Below are positions 17,235 to 26,996 of a stretch of 64,000 nucleotides of DNA, piece by piece (the stretch's first letter is position 1; each line of letters begins with the position of its first letter). The notes under the pieces were generated by a model. The model was not told where the DNA came from. It did not search any database and was given only the letters and a program-made list of their open reading frames with translations. The translations under genes and the position numbers were made by a program. The DNA is from Nitrosopumilus sp. b3 (GTDB taxonomy: Archaea > Thermoproteota > Nitrososphaeria > Nitrososphaerales > Nitrosopumilaceae). Where the stretch lies: NCBI RefSeq assembly GCF_014078525.1, contig NZ_MU078696.1, forward strand, positions 347,345 through 411,344, in the 5' to 3' direction.

Positions 17235-18186
17235 ACTTGCAGACTATAAGACAGATGTGCACAACGATTGGTGTCCTGGATGTGGGGACTTTGGTATTGT
17301 CAATGCCATTCAAATGGCATTAGCTGAGATGGAAATAGAGCGAGACAAAGCAACAATCTTTTCGGGAATTGGCTGTTCTGGTAAGACGTCACATTTTATC
17401 AACACTTATGGTGTTCATACATTACATGGTCGTGTTTTGACATTTGCACAAGGTGCAAAGATTGCAAATCCTGAGATGACAGTAATCGCTGCTGGTGGTG
17501 ATGGTGATGGCTTGGGAATTGGCGCAGGTCATTTTGTAGCAGCTGGAAGACGTAATGTCGATATGACTTACATTATTTTTGATAATGGTGTTTATGGATT
17601 AACAAAGGGCCAAGCATCACCAACTCTGAAACTAGGAGAACAAACAAAATCATTGCCCTCACCAAATACCAATTTCAATGTTAATCCAATAGGTCTTGCA
17701 GTTGCAAGTGGATTTACTTTTGTTGCACGTGGATATTCTTATGACATTAAACATCTAAAATCTTTAATTATTCAGGCAGTTAAACACAAAGGATTATCCT
17801 TTTTGGATGTGTTGCAGCCATGCCCCACTTACAATGATATCAATACTAGAGATTGGTATGCTGGTACTGATTTAGTTGATGAGGCACAAAAAAGACATTC
17901 ACGAATTTACAAACTTGAAGAGCAAGGGTATGATCCAGTTGTCCATTATGACTCTGTAGCTGAAGTAAATGAGAAATTATCTCAATCCCTCATTAAATCA
18001 CTAGAGTGGGATACCAAGATACCTACTGGAGTCTTTTACAAAAATGAATTAATCTCGCCCTACAACCAAAGACTAAAAGACAAGATTCCAAATTACTGTG
18101 AAAACCCTCCTGCAAAACAAAACATCTCCCAAAATGGCAAGCCAATCACTGATATTTCTGCAATTTTAGATTCTCTTCAAGTGTGA
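17224..18186 (+). CDS. korB: 2-oxoacid:ferredoxin oxidoreductase, beta subunit
   Basis: 320 residues; binds thiamine diphosphate and a [4Fe-4S] cluster. Cluster cysteines are seen in WCPGCGDFG (residues 13 and 16), GIGCSGKT (about 50) and PCPTYND (about 200). The TPP motif [13 protein letters not shown] is near residue 91. It partners korA, with an 11-base overlap. In Nitrosopumilus-like archaea this enzyme connects the 3-hydroxypropionate/4-hydroxybutyrate cycle product succinyl-CoA/acetyl-CoA with 2-oxoacids (pathway role is inference). Confidence 0.94.
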   Translation: MALKLADYKTDVHNDWCPGCGDFGIVNAIQMALAEMEIERDKATIFSGIGCSGKTSHFINTYGVHTLHGRVLTFAQGAKIANPEMTVIAAGGDGDGLGIGAGHFVAAGRRNVDMTYIIFDNGVYGLTKGQASPTLKLGEQTKSLPSPNTNFNVNPIGLAVASGFTFVARGYSYDIKHLKSLIIQAVKHKGLSFLDVLQPCPTYNDINTRDWYAGTDLVDEAQKRHSRIYKLEEQGYDPVVHYDSVAEVNEKLSQSLIKSLEWDTKIPTGVFYKNELISPYNQRLKDKIPNYCENPPAKQNISQNGKPITDISAILDSLQV

Positions 18187-18236
18187 TTCCTGCTCTAGAC
18201 CTAACAAGTTATAGGCAAGTTTCATAGTAGTGTATC

Positions 18237-18677
18237 TTGCATTTGAATATTTACGAGGCAAATAAAATATTTCGAAAATCTATTATCAAAGGATTCTTTG
18301 AACCCCAACTTTTGAATCTTGACTTCAAAAAATCTGTCATAAAACACCCTTCAATAAATGATGATGGCCTTATGCAATCAGACTTGCTTCATATTTTCTT
18401 TGATGTGGATACGGGGTGTGATTATCCTGATGGAGATGAATGGTTTATTATAGAATTGTTATTTCCTCACAATGTATCACTTCCTGATAACTTGAAGGGC
18501 GTCGATTATTTTACAACTCTTTCAGTAGAAGAGGGCAAAACATTTTGGCATCATCGTGAACTAATTCGCTTCAAATATGGAAAATCAAAAAAACTTGATG
18601 ATGCTTTAGAATTTTTAGAGTCAAAATACAAAGAACTACATGAATTACTAGAGCCACTACAAAAAGATCTCAAATAA
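18237..18677 (+). CDS. Conserved-looking hypothetical protein
   Basis: 146 residues, probably starting at TTG 18237 or 18243 (no ATG near). Soluble, mixed alpha/beta, with DLLHIFFDVDTGCDYPDGDEWF and a C-terminal helix rich in Leu/Glu. No known family recognised. It lies 50 bases after korB and overlaps by 8 bases, convergently, the gene at 18670-19203. Confidence 0.6.
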   Translation: MHLNIYEANKIFRKSIIKGFFEPQLLNLDFKKSVIKHPSINDDGLMQSDLLHIFFDVDTGCDYPDGDEWFIIELLFPHNVSLPDNLKGVDYFTTLSVEEGKTFWHHRELIRFKYGKSKKLDDALEFLESKYKELHELLEPLQKDLK

Positions 18678-19203
18678 TTTCTTTCCAAGTGTTTCCACTA
18701 AAAATATATTTTTTATTTTCAGATGATGCTGTATCTAGCCTCCATCTAATTGATTTTGAATCAAACTTGTAGATAATTTCTGAAATTTCTGTAGGGAGTT
18801 TTTGGGGATCAAGGTGATGAGGAATCAATTCTAAAACAAAATCAATCTTTTCGATTGCGTTATCAAACCACTGTTTATCCTCTACATCAATACTGAAAAC
18901 TATTCTCGGATTTCCTGCAAAATTAATTTTAACCTTTAATGCATTACCGCTACCTCTCCTTCTCTTCATCTCCTTGAAAACTGACTTTACATTCTCCCAT
19001 CGTTTAAAGTCAAACCATTGAAAGAATTCTTCATTAAATGCAAGTGGAATTTCCATGTCTAATGAACTCACAAAATTCTCATCATCCTGTTCAATCTCAT
19101 CTTGAATAATTGTAAAATGTGAATTTAGAAATCCATAGAGTACTTCGATCTCCCACGGAGAAATTCCATAGTATCTCAGTGTTGTTTTTAATACATCTGC
19201 CAT
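18670..19203 (-). CDS. Hypothetical protein
   Basis: 177 residues, ATG start. Begins with a possible small helical domain (ADVLKTTLRYYGISPWEIEVLYGFLNSH, residues 2-29), followed by acidic segments and VKINFAGNPRIVFSIDVEDKQWFDNAIEKIDFVLELIPHH. No catalytic motif or TM is seen. Convergent with the previous gene, divergent from 19302. Confidence 0.6.
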   Translation of the reverse strand: MADVLKTTLRYYGISPWEIEVLYGFLNSHFTIIQDEIEQDDENFVSSLDMEIPLAFNEEFFQWFDFKRWENVKSVFKEMKRRRGSGNALKVKINFAGNPRIVFSIDVEDKQWFDNAIEKIDFVLELIPHHLDPQKLPTEISEIIYKFDSKSIRWRLDTASSENKKYIFSGNTWKEII

Positions 19204-19301
19204 ACATTGAATTCTTAAAAATTGTAATTAAAGCTTCAAACCTTGCAAATTGGGACAAATTGACCTTAAAATTAAAATTACATGGATGAATTTCTATATT
19301 C

Positions 19302-19628
19302 ATGAAGAAAGAATTTGTAGTAAAAAGCATTGATTCAGCACCTGATGGCGCACCCTATGTTGTAGTATCATTATCCTCTATTAAAGATCTTAAAGAATCA
19401 ACTCAAAATCCCCAATCTCCTTTTGGAACTCCTAAAGTTATGGGATTCTCAAACATGAATGACATGATGAAGGATCTTAACAAAATGATGTCTGGAATGG
19501 GTGGTGGAATGGGGATGCAAGGTGTAACCCAATTAAAACTTGAAATGCATGAATACAAAGAGATGAATCTATCAGTTGGGGATAAGGTATTTCTGGAAAT
19601 GACTAAAGCAGAAAGTCTGGGCGTCTAA
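19302..19628 (+). CDS. Small protein with Met/Gly-rich loop
   Basis: 108 residues. A beta-rich N-terminus (EFVVKSIDSAPDGAPYVVVSLSSI), a flexible Met/Gly-rich insert (MMKDLNKMMSGMGGGMGM near residues 58-75), and a C-terminal beta segment. The layout could be an OB/SH3-like barrel with an exposed Met loop; the Met run could contact membrane, signal-peptide-like helices or soft metals, all inference. ATG start; single gene between two minus-strand genes. Confidence 0.65.
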   Translation: MKKEFVVKSIDSAPDGAPYVVVSLSSIKDLKESTQNPQSPFGTPKVMGFSNMNDMMKDLNKMMSGMGGGMGMQGVTQLKLEMHEYKEMNLSVGDKVFLEMTKAESLGV

Positions 19629-19630
19629 AT

Positions 19631-20185
19631 TTACCAGATTGTGTTAAAATATTTCCAACCATAAAATGCAGCAATTGTTCCAATTACAAATAACATTGGT
19701 TTCCATGCAAAAACTGGAATGCTAGGTGTTGCAAGTTTAACTTTATAATTATCTACAATGGCATTAACATTCTTCTTAATTTTATCGTGCCAAAAACTAT
19801 ACTCTACCTGATATTTTTTTAGAATTGTCTCTACTTCGTAAACCACTGGAGTTCTCTGTGAGAATAAATGTTGAAGATAATCTCTTGAGACTTCAACTTC
19901 TGCATGAATTCCAATTAATCCTTTTTTTAGATCAACCATTCTAACATGCATCTCCCATGGTTTTTTTAATTTTAAATTAAGACCGTTTCCAATTTGTCCT
20001 GGTTGCTTGTGTTCAAGTTTTACTTTGGTGAATCCCTCTTCAGTAAAGATTTTCATTAATTCTTCAAAACTTTTCTTTACTACTATGTGAAGTTGCTCTA
20101 CTCCATGTTTATTATCAACATTAATTTTGTGTTTTAGTCCATCAAAAAATGATACTGTCTTTGGGTATGTGGTAAGATACTCCAT
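19631..20185 (-). CDS. Tail-anchored membrane protein, unknown
   Basis: 184 residues: a soluble part with an HxxV-type alpha/beta fold (polyketide-cyclase/START-like in feel: VKLEHKQPGQIGNGLNLKL), then a single C-terminal TM (PMLFVIGTIAAFYGWKYF, residues about 162-180). It would face the cytoplasm if tail-anchored. Ends three bases before the convergent gene at 19302-19628. Confidence 0.6.
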   Translation of the reverse strand: MEYLTTYPKTVSFFDGLKHKINVDNKHGVEQLHIVVKKSFEELMKIFTEEGFTKVKLEHKQPGQIGNGLNLKLKKPWEMHVRMVDLKKGLIGIHAEVEVSRDYLQHLFSQRTPVVYEVETILKKYQVEYSFWHDKIKKNVNAIVDNYKVKLATPSIPVFAWKPMLFVIGTIAAFYGWKYFNTIW

Positions 20186-20232
20186 TATTTTTTCACCAAA
20201 ATACCTCTATTTAAAGCAGAACCAAAAAATCC

Positions 20233-21051
20233 CTAGTGTCCGGGTGGATTTGATAATCCTCTAACATAGACACATTGATCTGGTGATATTGCCATTTCTG
20301 AAGGACTGATCTTTCTATCTGTAAGTTTAGCATCTGAGTTTCTTACTATTGCAATTGGTTTTGATTCACCACCTTCACCCATTTTGTAATTGGCAATTGT
20401 TGCAATGTTATCTACCACTGCTTGAAAAGTAACTTTTAGTGGAGTACCGTCAAGATCTTTTTTTGCCCTCATATCTAAAACTGGTTCAATCCCTGCACAC
20501 GCAACTGCAACTCCGGAAGTTCCAATTCTTGCAGGCATTAGTCTACTATCTACAAGAATTACTCCTACATGAATTAGCATCTTTAAGAAAATCTTTCTGC
20601 GAATTTGTTCTGAAATAAGATAGGGGTTTTGAGGATACAAAATTGCTTTGCCTTCTTTTGCATTAGACTTGTCAATACCTGCATTTGGTGCCATGATGTT
20701 ATCAGCTGATGTGATCACAAATCCACCTATCCCGCCATAGATTTTGTCTGATTCTCTGATAATTATTTCTGCTATTTCCTGTTTTAACTGGTATTTTTTT
20801 GCAATCTCTAATCCTTCTTCTGATGTTTTGATTTTTGAAAGATCCACAATTCTTCCTTGTGCATTTGAAATGTATTTTGTGGAAATTACTAAAACATCTC
20901 CTTCTTGCAATTTAGTATCATTTTTTTCTAAAGTTTCTAATAATGTCTCAAAAATATCAAATGTATCTTGCTTTCTTTCAGCTAAAAGTGGTAAAACTGT
21001 CAATTCCACAATATTTCTAAAACTATGTTTCTTTTTTATTGTTATGAACAA
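20233..21051 (-). CDS. cofE: Coenzyme F420-0:L-glutamate ligase
   Basis: GTP-dependent addition of glutamate to F420-0. 272 residues, close to the family length. Motifs: EGDVLVISTKYISNAQGR (residues about 52-69), IYGGIGGFVITSADNIMAPNAGID (about 104-127, here split as seen), DSRLMPARIGTSGVAVACAGIEPV (about 173-196) and the C-terminal GEGGESKPIAIVR. The fold and motifs are those of CofE. Supports F420 synthesis in this organism. Stands alone; divergent from the GGQ-protein gene. Confidence 0.92.
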   Translation of the reverse strand: MFITIKKKHSFRNIVELTVLPLLAERKQDTFDIFETLLETLEKNDTKLQEGDVLVISTKYISNAQGRIVDLSKIKTSEEGLEIAKKYQLKQEIAEIIIRESDKIYGGIGGFVITSADNIMAPNAGIDKSNAKEGKAILYPQNPYLISEQIRRKIFLKMLIHVGVILVDSRLMPARIGTSGVAVACAGIEPVLDMRAKKDLDGTPLKVTFQAVVDNIATIANYKMGEGGESKPIAIVRNSDAKLTDRKISPSEMAISPDQCVYVRGLSNPPGH

Positions 21052-21125
21052 TACTTTGAATTTTTAAGATAAATCCCTCATTAAAGATAGTATTAGTTAT
21101 TTATGAAAGAAAAAAAGTCACACTT

Positions 21126-22184
21126 GTGAAAAATTTTCTAAATCCTGATGAAATAGATCCTCTTGAATGGCTTTCGATTAATCAATTTCTATATGATATT
21201 AAGCAAATTGATTCTCCTTGCATCTCAGTGTATTATCCGTATGGCAAGGGACTTGAAACCATATCTTTGCTCGAGGAAACAAAGAGAAATGAGTCATTTG
21301 AAAAAATTGAAGCAAAAATTGAAAACAAAATATCTGAACTCAAAGACAATCCTGTTTCTGTTGGCAAGTTTACAAAAACACTCTGTATTTTTGGATGGAT
21401 GAAAGACAACAAAGCAAACATCAAAGTGATTGGAACCTCAAAAAAACTTCCATATGTCTACATGGCAAGCAAAAAACCATTTATCAAACCATTCAAAGAT
21501 ATCTTAAAAACAAATTACAATGTATTGGTAGTTACACTAGATCAAAAAACTGCAAGAATACAAAAATTTTATGGAAGTCAGATAGTTTTAGAATCCAAAC
21601 TCAGAATTGATTTGCAGGGAAGACATAGAAAGGGAGGACAAAGTCAAGGAAGATTCCTTAGAGCGAGACAAACAAAAATTCATGTATTCTTTAAAAAAAT
21701 TGCAAACAAAGTCCTAGAGATGGATTCTGATTCTGATTTAATTTTATTGGGTGGGATTGGTACTGCAAAAACAGAATTTTATGATGAACTTAATTCAGAG
21801 TTGGCAAAAAAATGCAGATTTGTTGAAAACTTGTCTTTTTCTACATCAAAAAAAGAAATTGAAAAGAAATTAATTCACCATCTATATCAATACAGAAAAA
21901 AATATGTTGAAGAAATAATTGAAAAATATGAAAACCTAGTCAAACAAGGACTTACTGCAAAAAGAAATAGTGTCATTTTCAAGGCTTTAGAAATTGGGGC
22001 AGTTGATACTCTGATTGTTTCATCAAATTATTACTCTGATTCTCAATTTAAAAAAATTCTAAAGATGCTAGAGGCTGCAAAAAACACTTCGTGCAAAATA
22101 GAATTTGCATCTTCCCAAAAAGTTATCAAAAAACTAGAACTTGATAATTCCGTTTTAGCTATACTTCGATACAGAATAAAGTGA
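21126..22184 (+). CDS. GGQ-containing release-factor paralogue (aRF1/Vms1-like)
   Basis: 352 residues, GTG start. The middle carries GRHRKGGQSQGRFLRARQ with GGQ at residues 170-172, followed by the eRF1 domain-2 helix (KIHVFFKKIANKVLEM) and an eRF1 domain-3-like C-terminus ending near IEFASSQK. The GGQ loop places a glutamine in the ribosomal peptidyl-transferase centre to release peptide. The N-terminus is not the codon-recognising domain of aRF1: no NIKS or YxCxxxF motif is present. That pattern fits ribosome-rescue or quality-control hydrolases (Vms1/VLRF1 or archaeal eRF1-like groups) rather than a normal termination factor. Confidence 0.8.
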   Translation: MKNFLNPDEIDPLEWLSINQFLYDIKQIDSPCISVYYPYGKGLETISLLEETKRNESFEKIEAKIENKISELKDNPVSVGKFTKTLCIFGWMKDNKANIKVIGTSKKLPYVYMASKKPFIKPFKDILKTNYNVLVVTLDQKTARIQKFYGSQIVLESKLRIDLQGRHRKGGQSQGRFLRARQTKIHVFFKKIANKVLEMDSDSDLILLGGIGTAKTEFYDELNSELAKKCRFVENLSFSTSKKEIEKKLIHHLYQYRKKYVEEIIEKYENLVKQGLTAKRNSVIFKALEIGAVDTLIVSSNYYSDSQFKKILKMLEAAKNTSCKIEFASSQKVIKKLELDNSVLAILRYRIK

Positions 22185-22258
22185 TCTTACCTTGTTAAAT
22201 CTCAAATTGTTATGATTTGATAGTGATACTTTTAGTTCATTAAATTCAAAAAACTTTG

Positions 22259-22477
22259 ATGGCTGATTGTGTACAAACTTGGAGAAGGCAATTACGAATT
22301 CAAGAACTAGTAAATATTGCAAAAGAAAAATTAGAATCAGGAACAGAAATTACTCTGGTTTATGAGAATTTAGATGCTATAATGGTATCTAAATGGAAAT
22401 CAATCCCAACTACCAGAAAGCAGTATCTTGATTCTGTAAAGAAAGTTTTAGTAAATCAGAACATGCTGAAAGTATGA
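22259..22477 (+). CDS. Small hypothetical protein
   Basis: 72 residues from ATG 22259 (a TTG lies one codon before). Helical, with CVQTWRRQLRIQELVNIAKEKL and KQYLDSVKKVLVNQNML, the look of a small winged-helix or helix bundle. No family recognised. Sits 56 bases before the isopropylmalate isomerase cluster, which has its own TATA-like GCTTTTAATC near 22500. Confidence 0.55.
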   Translation: MADCVQTWRRQLRIQELVNIAKEKLESGTEITLVYENLDAIMVSKWKSIPTTRKQYLDSVKKVLVNQNMLKV

Positions 22478-22533
22478 TCTGATACTTGGGGATTCTGTAA
22501 AGCTTTTAATCTGTAGAACAAGTCTTTTGGATT

Positions 22534-23802
22534 ATGAACATTGTTGAGAAGATCCTTGCACGTGCATCTGGAAAGTCTTCAGTCTCCCCTGATGATGTAA
22601 TTTTTGCCAATGTTGATAAGGTAATGGTTCATGACGTCTCTGGACCTGGAGTAATCAAGGTATTTGATAAACTAAAGAAGCAAGGAATCTCAGTTGATAA
22701 GTTATGGGATCCAACAAAAGTTTGGGTTGCAGAAGATCATTTTGTGCCATCAGCAGAAAAAGTATCAGCTGAAAATATTGTAAAACTATCCAATTTTACT
22801 AAGCAATACGGAATTGAAAAACACTTCAAATATGGAATGGGGCAATATGGAATTTGCCATACAATATCTCACGAAGAAGCAATGGTTATGCCAGGTGAAG
22901 TCTATGTTGGTGGGGATTCTCATACAAACACTACTGGTGCATTGGGTGCATTTGCATGTGGTTTAGGACATACAGATATTGCTTATGTTTTGCTTAATGG
23001 GAAGATCTGGTTTAAGGTTCCTGAAACTATGTACTTTAAACTAAATGGAAAATTACCCGATCATGTGATGGCAAAAGATTTGATTCTAAAAATTATTGGG
23101 GAGATTGGAACTGATGGTGGTGCATACAGAACAATGCAGTTTGGTGGAAGCGGTGTTGAAGAAATGTCCGTTGAAAGTAGATTGACACTATGTAATATGA
23201 CTACAGAAGCTGGTGCAAAAAATGGAATTGTAGAACCTGATCAAAAAGTAGTTGATTATCTTTCTAGTCGTGGTGCTGCGAATTTTAATTTGATTAAAGG
23301 TGATGATGATGCAGAATATTCTAAAATATTTGAATATGAGGCATCAGAGATGGAGCCAACTGTTGCAAAACCGTTTTCTCCTGAAAACATCTCAATTGTA
23401 AGAGAAGCACCTAGTGTTGAATTGGATAAATCGTATATTGGTTCATGCACTGGTGCAAAATATGAAGATTTGGTAGCAGCTGCAAAAATTCTCAAAGGAA
23501 GACAAGTAAAGATTAGAACAGAAATTTTACCAGCAGCTATTTCAATTTACAAGCGTGCAATGGAGAATGGTCTTTTGAAAATATTTTTGGATGCTGGTGT
23601 TACCGTAGGACCTCCTACATGTGGTGCATGTTGTGGCGCTCACATGGGTGTATTAGCAAAAGATGAAATTTGCATTAGTACTACTAATCGAAACTTCCCC
23701 GGAAGAATGGGACATGTTGAATCTCAAACATATCTTGCATCCCCACTAGTTGCTGCTGCATCTGCAGTTACAGGGAAGATAACTGATCCGAGGGATTTGT
23801 AA
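22534..23802 (+). CDS. leuC: 3-isopropylmalate dehydratase large subunit, archaeal type (LeuC/HacA family)
   Basis: 422 residues, the short archaeal LeuC/homoaconitase class. Binds a [4Fe-4S] cluster: GSCTGAKYED (Cys near residue 306) and PTCGACCGAHMG (Cys pair near 366). GGDSHTNTTGALGAFACGLGHTD near residue 128 is the active-site loop. Isomerises 2- and 3-isopropylmalate, or a related C4/C5 hydroxyacid. Its stop codon overlaps the small-subunit ATG by one base. A second, bacterial-type pair follows immediately, so the two may have different substrates. Confidence 0.9.
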   Translation: MNIVEKILARASGKSSVSPDDVIFANVDKVMVHDVSGPGVIKVFDKLKKQGISVDKLWDPTKVWVAEDHFVPSAEKVSAENIVKLSNFTKQYGIEKHFKYGMGQYGICHTISHEEAMVMPGEVYVGGDSHTNTTGALGAFACGLGHTDIAYVLLNGKIWFKVPETMYFKLNGKLPDHVMAKDLILKIIGEIGTDGGAYRTMQFGGSGVEEMSVESRLTLCNMTTEAGAKNGIVEPDQKVVDYLSSRGAANFNLIKGDDDAEYSKIFEYEASEMEPTVAKPFSPENISIVREAPSVELDKSYIGSCTGAKYEDLVAAAKILKGRQVKIRTEILPAAISIYKRAMENGLLKIFLDAGVTVGPPTCGACCGAHMGVLAKDEICISTTNRNFPGRMGHVESQTYLASPLVAAASAVTGKITDPRDL

Positions 23803-24293
23803 TGAAGGGAAACATAATAAAATATGCACAGGATAATATTGACACTGATGTGATCATTCCCGGTCAGTATCTTAAAGTTCATGATTATGCAGAACTTGCA
23901 ACACATGCAATGGAGGGACTTGATCCCGATTTTCATTCTAAAGTAAAGGAAGGTGATTTTATTTTGTCTGGTAAAAATTTCGGATGTGGCTCAAGTCGTG
24001 AGCATGCGCCAATTGCTTTATCTCATTCGGGAATAAAGGCAGTACTTGCATTGTCCTTTGCAAGAATTTTTTACAGAAATGCAGTAGATGGGGCATTCTT
24101 GTTACCTATAGAAATTGATCAAGATGCATATGATGGTATATCCGAAGGTGATGAGATAGACATTGATGTTTCAGCAAATGAAATCAAAAATCTTACAAAA
24201 AATCAGATATACAAAATGAAACCATTCTCAGAAATCATTGGAAAAATTATTACTGCTGGTGGTCTATTCAAGTACAAACCAGACCAGGATTAA
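23802..24293 (+). CDS. leuD: 3-isopropylmalate dehydratase small subunit, archaeal type
   Basis: 163 residues, the short archaeal LeuD/HacB form. [14 protein letters not shown] near residue 13 and the swivel motif [17 protein letters not shown] near 58. The specificity loop (residues about 28-32, VHDYAE) differs from the bacterial-type copy at 25712 (VQKSGFG). Partner of the preceding large subunit. Confidence 0.9.
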   Translation: MKGNIIKYAQDNIDTDVIIPGQYLKVHDYAELATHAMEGLDPDFHSKVKEGDFILSGKNFGCGSSREHAPIALSHSGIKAVLALSFARIFYRNAVDGAFLLPIEIDQDAYDGISEGDEIDIDVSANEIKNLTKNQIYKMKPFSEIIGKIITAGGLFKYKPDQD

Positions 24294-24294
24294 A

Positions 24295-25710
24295 ATGGGA
24301 AAAACACTTTTTGAAAAAATTTGGGAATCTCATATTATAGTTGAAAAACCAAATAAACCATCTCTAATCTACATTGATAGACATTTAGTGCATGAAGTAA
24401 CATCCCCTCAAGCATTTGATGGATTGCGAATGAATAACAGAAAGGTTCGACGACCTGATCTTACCATAGCTACAATGGATCATAATGTTCCAACAAATGA
24501 TAGGTCGCTCCCAATTTTGGATCAAACTTCTGCAATTCAAATACAAACACTGGAAAAAAACTGTAAAGATTTTGGAATAACTCTATTTGATATTAATAGT
24601 CCAAATCAAGGAATTGTTCACGTAATTGGTCCTCAATTAGGAATTACATTACCTGGTTCTACCATTGTGTGTGGTGATAGTCACACATCAACTCATGGTG
24701 CTTTTGGTGCTTTGGCATTAGGAATTGGAACAAGTGATGTGGAGCATGTCTTGGCATCACAAACTATGTGGCTTGAAAAACCAAAACCCTTTGAGATTAG
24801 AGTTGAGGGAAAAAGAAAGAACCCTCACGCAGTAACTGCAAAAGATATTGTTCTCTCGATAATCAAAAACATAGGAACTGGAGGAGGTACAGGTACAGTA
24901 ATCGAGTATAGGGGTGAGGGTATAGAAGATCTTTCCATGGAACAGAGAATGACTATCTGCAATATGTCTATTGAAGCAGGAGCCAGAGCAGGATTAGTTG
25001 CCCCTGATGAGAAAACATTTGATTATCTTAGAGGCCGAAAATATACTCCTAAAAATTACGAATCTCTAGTTGAAGAATGGCGTGAGCATCTAAAGACTGA
25101 CACTGATGCAAAATTTGAGAAACAATTTGTTTTACACATTGATGATATTGCTCCTCAAGTAAGCTGGGGAACAAATCCTGGTATGACTTGTGATGTAACT
25201 GAATCAGTTCCATCTCCTGATGAATTTTCAAAAGGTGATCCTAACCAAAAGAAGGGTGCAGAAAAAGCACTTGATTATATGAATCTGAAACCTGGAACTC
25301 CAATTGAAGAAATCAAAATTGATAGAGTTTTCATTGGATCATGTACTAATGCAAGATTAGAAGATCTTATTGAGGCCTCAAAGGTTGTCAAGGGACAAAA
25401 AATATCTCCTGATGTTAGAGCAATGGTTGTACCTGGTTCTCAAATGGTAAAAAAGCAAGCAGAAGAAATGGGTCTTGATAGAATTTTCATTGATGCTAAT
25501 TTTGAATGGAGAGAAGCTGGATGCAGCATGTGCCTTGGAATGAACCCTGATATTTTATCTCCTGGAGAGAGATGTGCTAGTACATCAAACAGAAACTTTG
25601 AGGGAAGGCAGGGAACTGGTGGGAGAACTCACCTGGTTAGTCCAGTAATGGCCGCAGCTGCTGCAATTAATGGGCACTTTGTAGATGTTAGGAAATTGGA
25701 TTTGAATTAA
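24295..25710 (+). CDS. leuC: 3-isopropylmalate dehydratase large subunit, bacterial type
   Basis: 471 residues from ATG 24295, one base after the previous stop (TAAAATG); a longer frame inside leuD is not needed. LeuC start [19 protein letters not shown] near residue 62, [22 protein letters not shown] near 130, and cluster cysteines in [11 protein letters not shown] (near 348), [10 protein letters not shown] (near 408). This is the long LeuC typical of bacteria and of leucine synthesis. Confidence 0.93.
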   Translation: MGKTLFEKIWESHIIVEKPNKPSLIYIDRHLVHEVTSPQAFDGLRMNNRKVRRPDLTIATMDHNVPTNDRSLPILDQTSAIQIQTLEKNCKDFGITLFDINSPNQGIVHVIGPQLGITLPGSTIVCGDSHTSTHGAFGALALGIGTSDVEHVLASQTMWLEKPKPFEIRVEGKRKNPHAVTAKDIVLSIIKNIGTGGGTGTVIEYRGEGIEDLSMEQRMTICNMSIEAGARAGLVAPDEKTFDYLRGRKYTPKNYESLVEEWREHLKTDTDAKFEKQFVLHIDDIAPQVSWGTNPGMTCDVTESVPSPDEFSKGDPNQKKGAEKALDYMNLKPGTPIEEIKIDRVFIGSCTNARLEDLIEASKVVKGQKISPDVRAMVVPGSQMVKKQAEEMGLDRIFIDANFEWREAGCSMCLGMNPDILSPGERCASTSNRNFEGRQGTGGRTHLVSPVMAAAAAINGHFVDVRKLDLN

Positions 25711-25711
25711 A

Positions 25712-26296
25712 ATGGAGCCATTCAAAAACATATCAAGTATCATTACACCTCTGGATAAAGTAAATGTGGATACTGATCAAATTGTTCCAAAACAATTTCT
25801 GAAATTAGTTCAAAAGTCTGGATTTGGAAAGTTCTTGTTTTTCAATTGGCGATATGATGAGGCAGAAAATAAGAAATCTGATTTTGTATTAAATGATCCA
25901 AAATATGATGGCTCTAAAATCCTAGTTGCAGGTGACAATTTCGGATGCGGCTCTAGTCGTGAGCATGCTGTTTGGGCCCTAAAAGACTATGGCTTTTCAG
26001 TGATTATCGCACCATCTTTTGCTGATATCTTCTTTAGTAATTGTTTCAAAAATGGACTTTTGCCAATTTCACTTGATGAAAAAATAGTAGAACTCATCCA
26101 AAAACAGACCGATCCCATTAGTGTTGATTTGGAAAACCAAACTATCGAAACTTCCACTCAAGAAATTCATTTTGATATTGACTCTCATATGAAAAAAATT
26201 CTCTTAGAAGGCTTAGATGATATCGCTCAAACTTTCCAATACGAAGACAAGATCACAGAGTTTGAAAAAAATTCTAAAATCCCATCTGTTTTATAA
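25712..26296 (+). CDS. leuD: 3-isopropylmalate dehydratase small subunit, bacterial type
   Basis: 194 residues. N-terminal SIITPLDKVNVDTDQIVPKQFLK, RYDEAENKKSDFVLN, and [21 protein letters not shown] near residue 75: the bacterial LeuD pattern. Forms the 2-isopropylmalate isomerase with the preceding subunit. Its last 23 bases overlap, tail to tail, the NTP transferase gene on the minus strand. Confidence 0.93.
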   Translation: MEPFKNISSIITPLDKVNVDTDQIVPKQFLKLVQKSGFGKFLFFNWRYDEAENKKSDFVLNDPKYDGSKILVAGDNFGCGSSREHAVWALKDYGFSVIIAPSFADIFFSNCFKNGLLPISLDEKIVELIQKQTDPISVDLENQTIETSTQEIHFDIDSHMKKILLEGLDDIAQTFQYEDKITEFEKNSKIPSVL

Positions 26297-26993
26297 TCTT
26301 CTTTACTGTTTTCTCATTTCTTTCTAAAACCATTGGGGACTCAGCATCAATCCATTCTATTTCTCCAATGTCATATGCACTGATTTTTCCTTCCTTTGAG
26401 AGCTGCTGTAAAATATCAAATGACAGATTAATCTCCTTTTGTTTTGACTTTGACTTTATTCTTTTAATAACATCTGAACCCAACATGTAGATTCCAAGAC
26501 ATTCAGATAGATGCAAATCTATTAATGGTTTTTCTTTGAATTCTTTAATTATCCCATCCTCAACTACTGCAAACCCTGTCTCTTCTTTTCTTTTTGATCT
26601 TGTTGCAATGCATGCCGTACTTTTTTTTGCAACATATTGCTCGTGCATCTTTTCTAGATTGATGGCACACAAGTTGTCTACAAACCACAGAATAAATTCT
26701 GATTCGCCTTTGATTTTATTTTCAATATGAAGCAAATCCCCACCGGTACCGCTTTGCGAGTCTTGAACGAAGGTAATTTCTTTTTGATTTTCATAATAAT
26801 TCTTTATTTGACCTCCCAACCCTGTAAAATCCGAAATTATGATTATCTCTTTAATGAAACTAAATGATCTTAGATATTTTATTACATAATCAATAAGTGG
26901 CTTTCCATCAATTGGCGTCATTGCCTTTGGAAAATATTCCGTATAAGGCTTACCTCTAGTTCCTTTTCCGCCAGCTAAAATTATGGCCTTCAC
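26274..26993 (-). CDS. Sugar-phosphate nucleotidylyltransferase
   Basis: 239 residues. Nucleotide-binding signature LAGGKGTRGKPYTEYFPKAM near residues 6-25, GKPLIDYVIKYL, and the metal Asp in LWFVDNLCA near 108. GlmU/RmlA/ManC-type fold without a left-handed beta-helix domain, so it activates a hexose- or hexosamine-1-phosphate for glycan synthesis; the sugar is unknown. Ends inside the leuD 3' end (23-base convergent overlap) and starts three bases after the S9 stop, so it may be read with the ribosomal genes. Confidence 0.85.
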   Translation of the reverse strand: MKAIILAGGKGTRGKPYTEYFPKAMTPIDGKPLIDYVIKYLRSFSFIKEIIIISDFTGLGGQIKNYYENQKEITFVQDSQSGTGGDLLHIENKIKGESEFILWFVDNLCAINLEKMHEQYVAKKSTACIATRSKRKEETGFAVVEDGIIKEFKEKPLIDLHLSECLGIYMLGSDVIKRIKSKSKQKEINLSFDILQQLSKEGKISAYDIGEIEWIDAESPMVLERNEKTVKKIIKQMGF

Positions 26994-26996
26994 AGT

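Noticed and set aside
24238-24294. Longer start for the bacterial-type leuC
   Set aside because: ATG 24295 gives the family start ([11 protein letters not shown]); the extension lies inside leuD.
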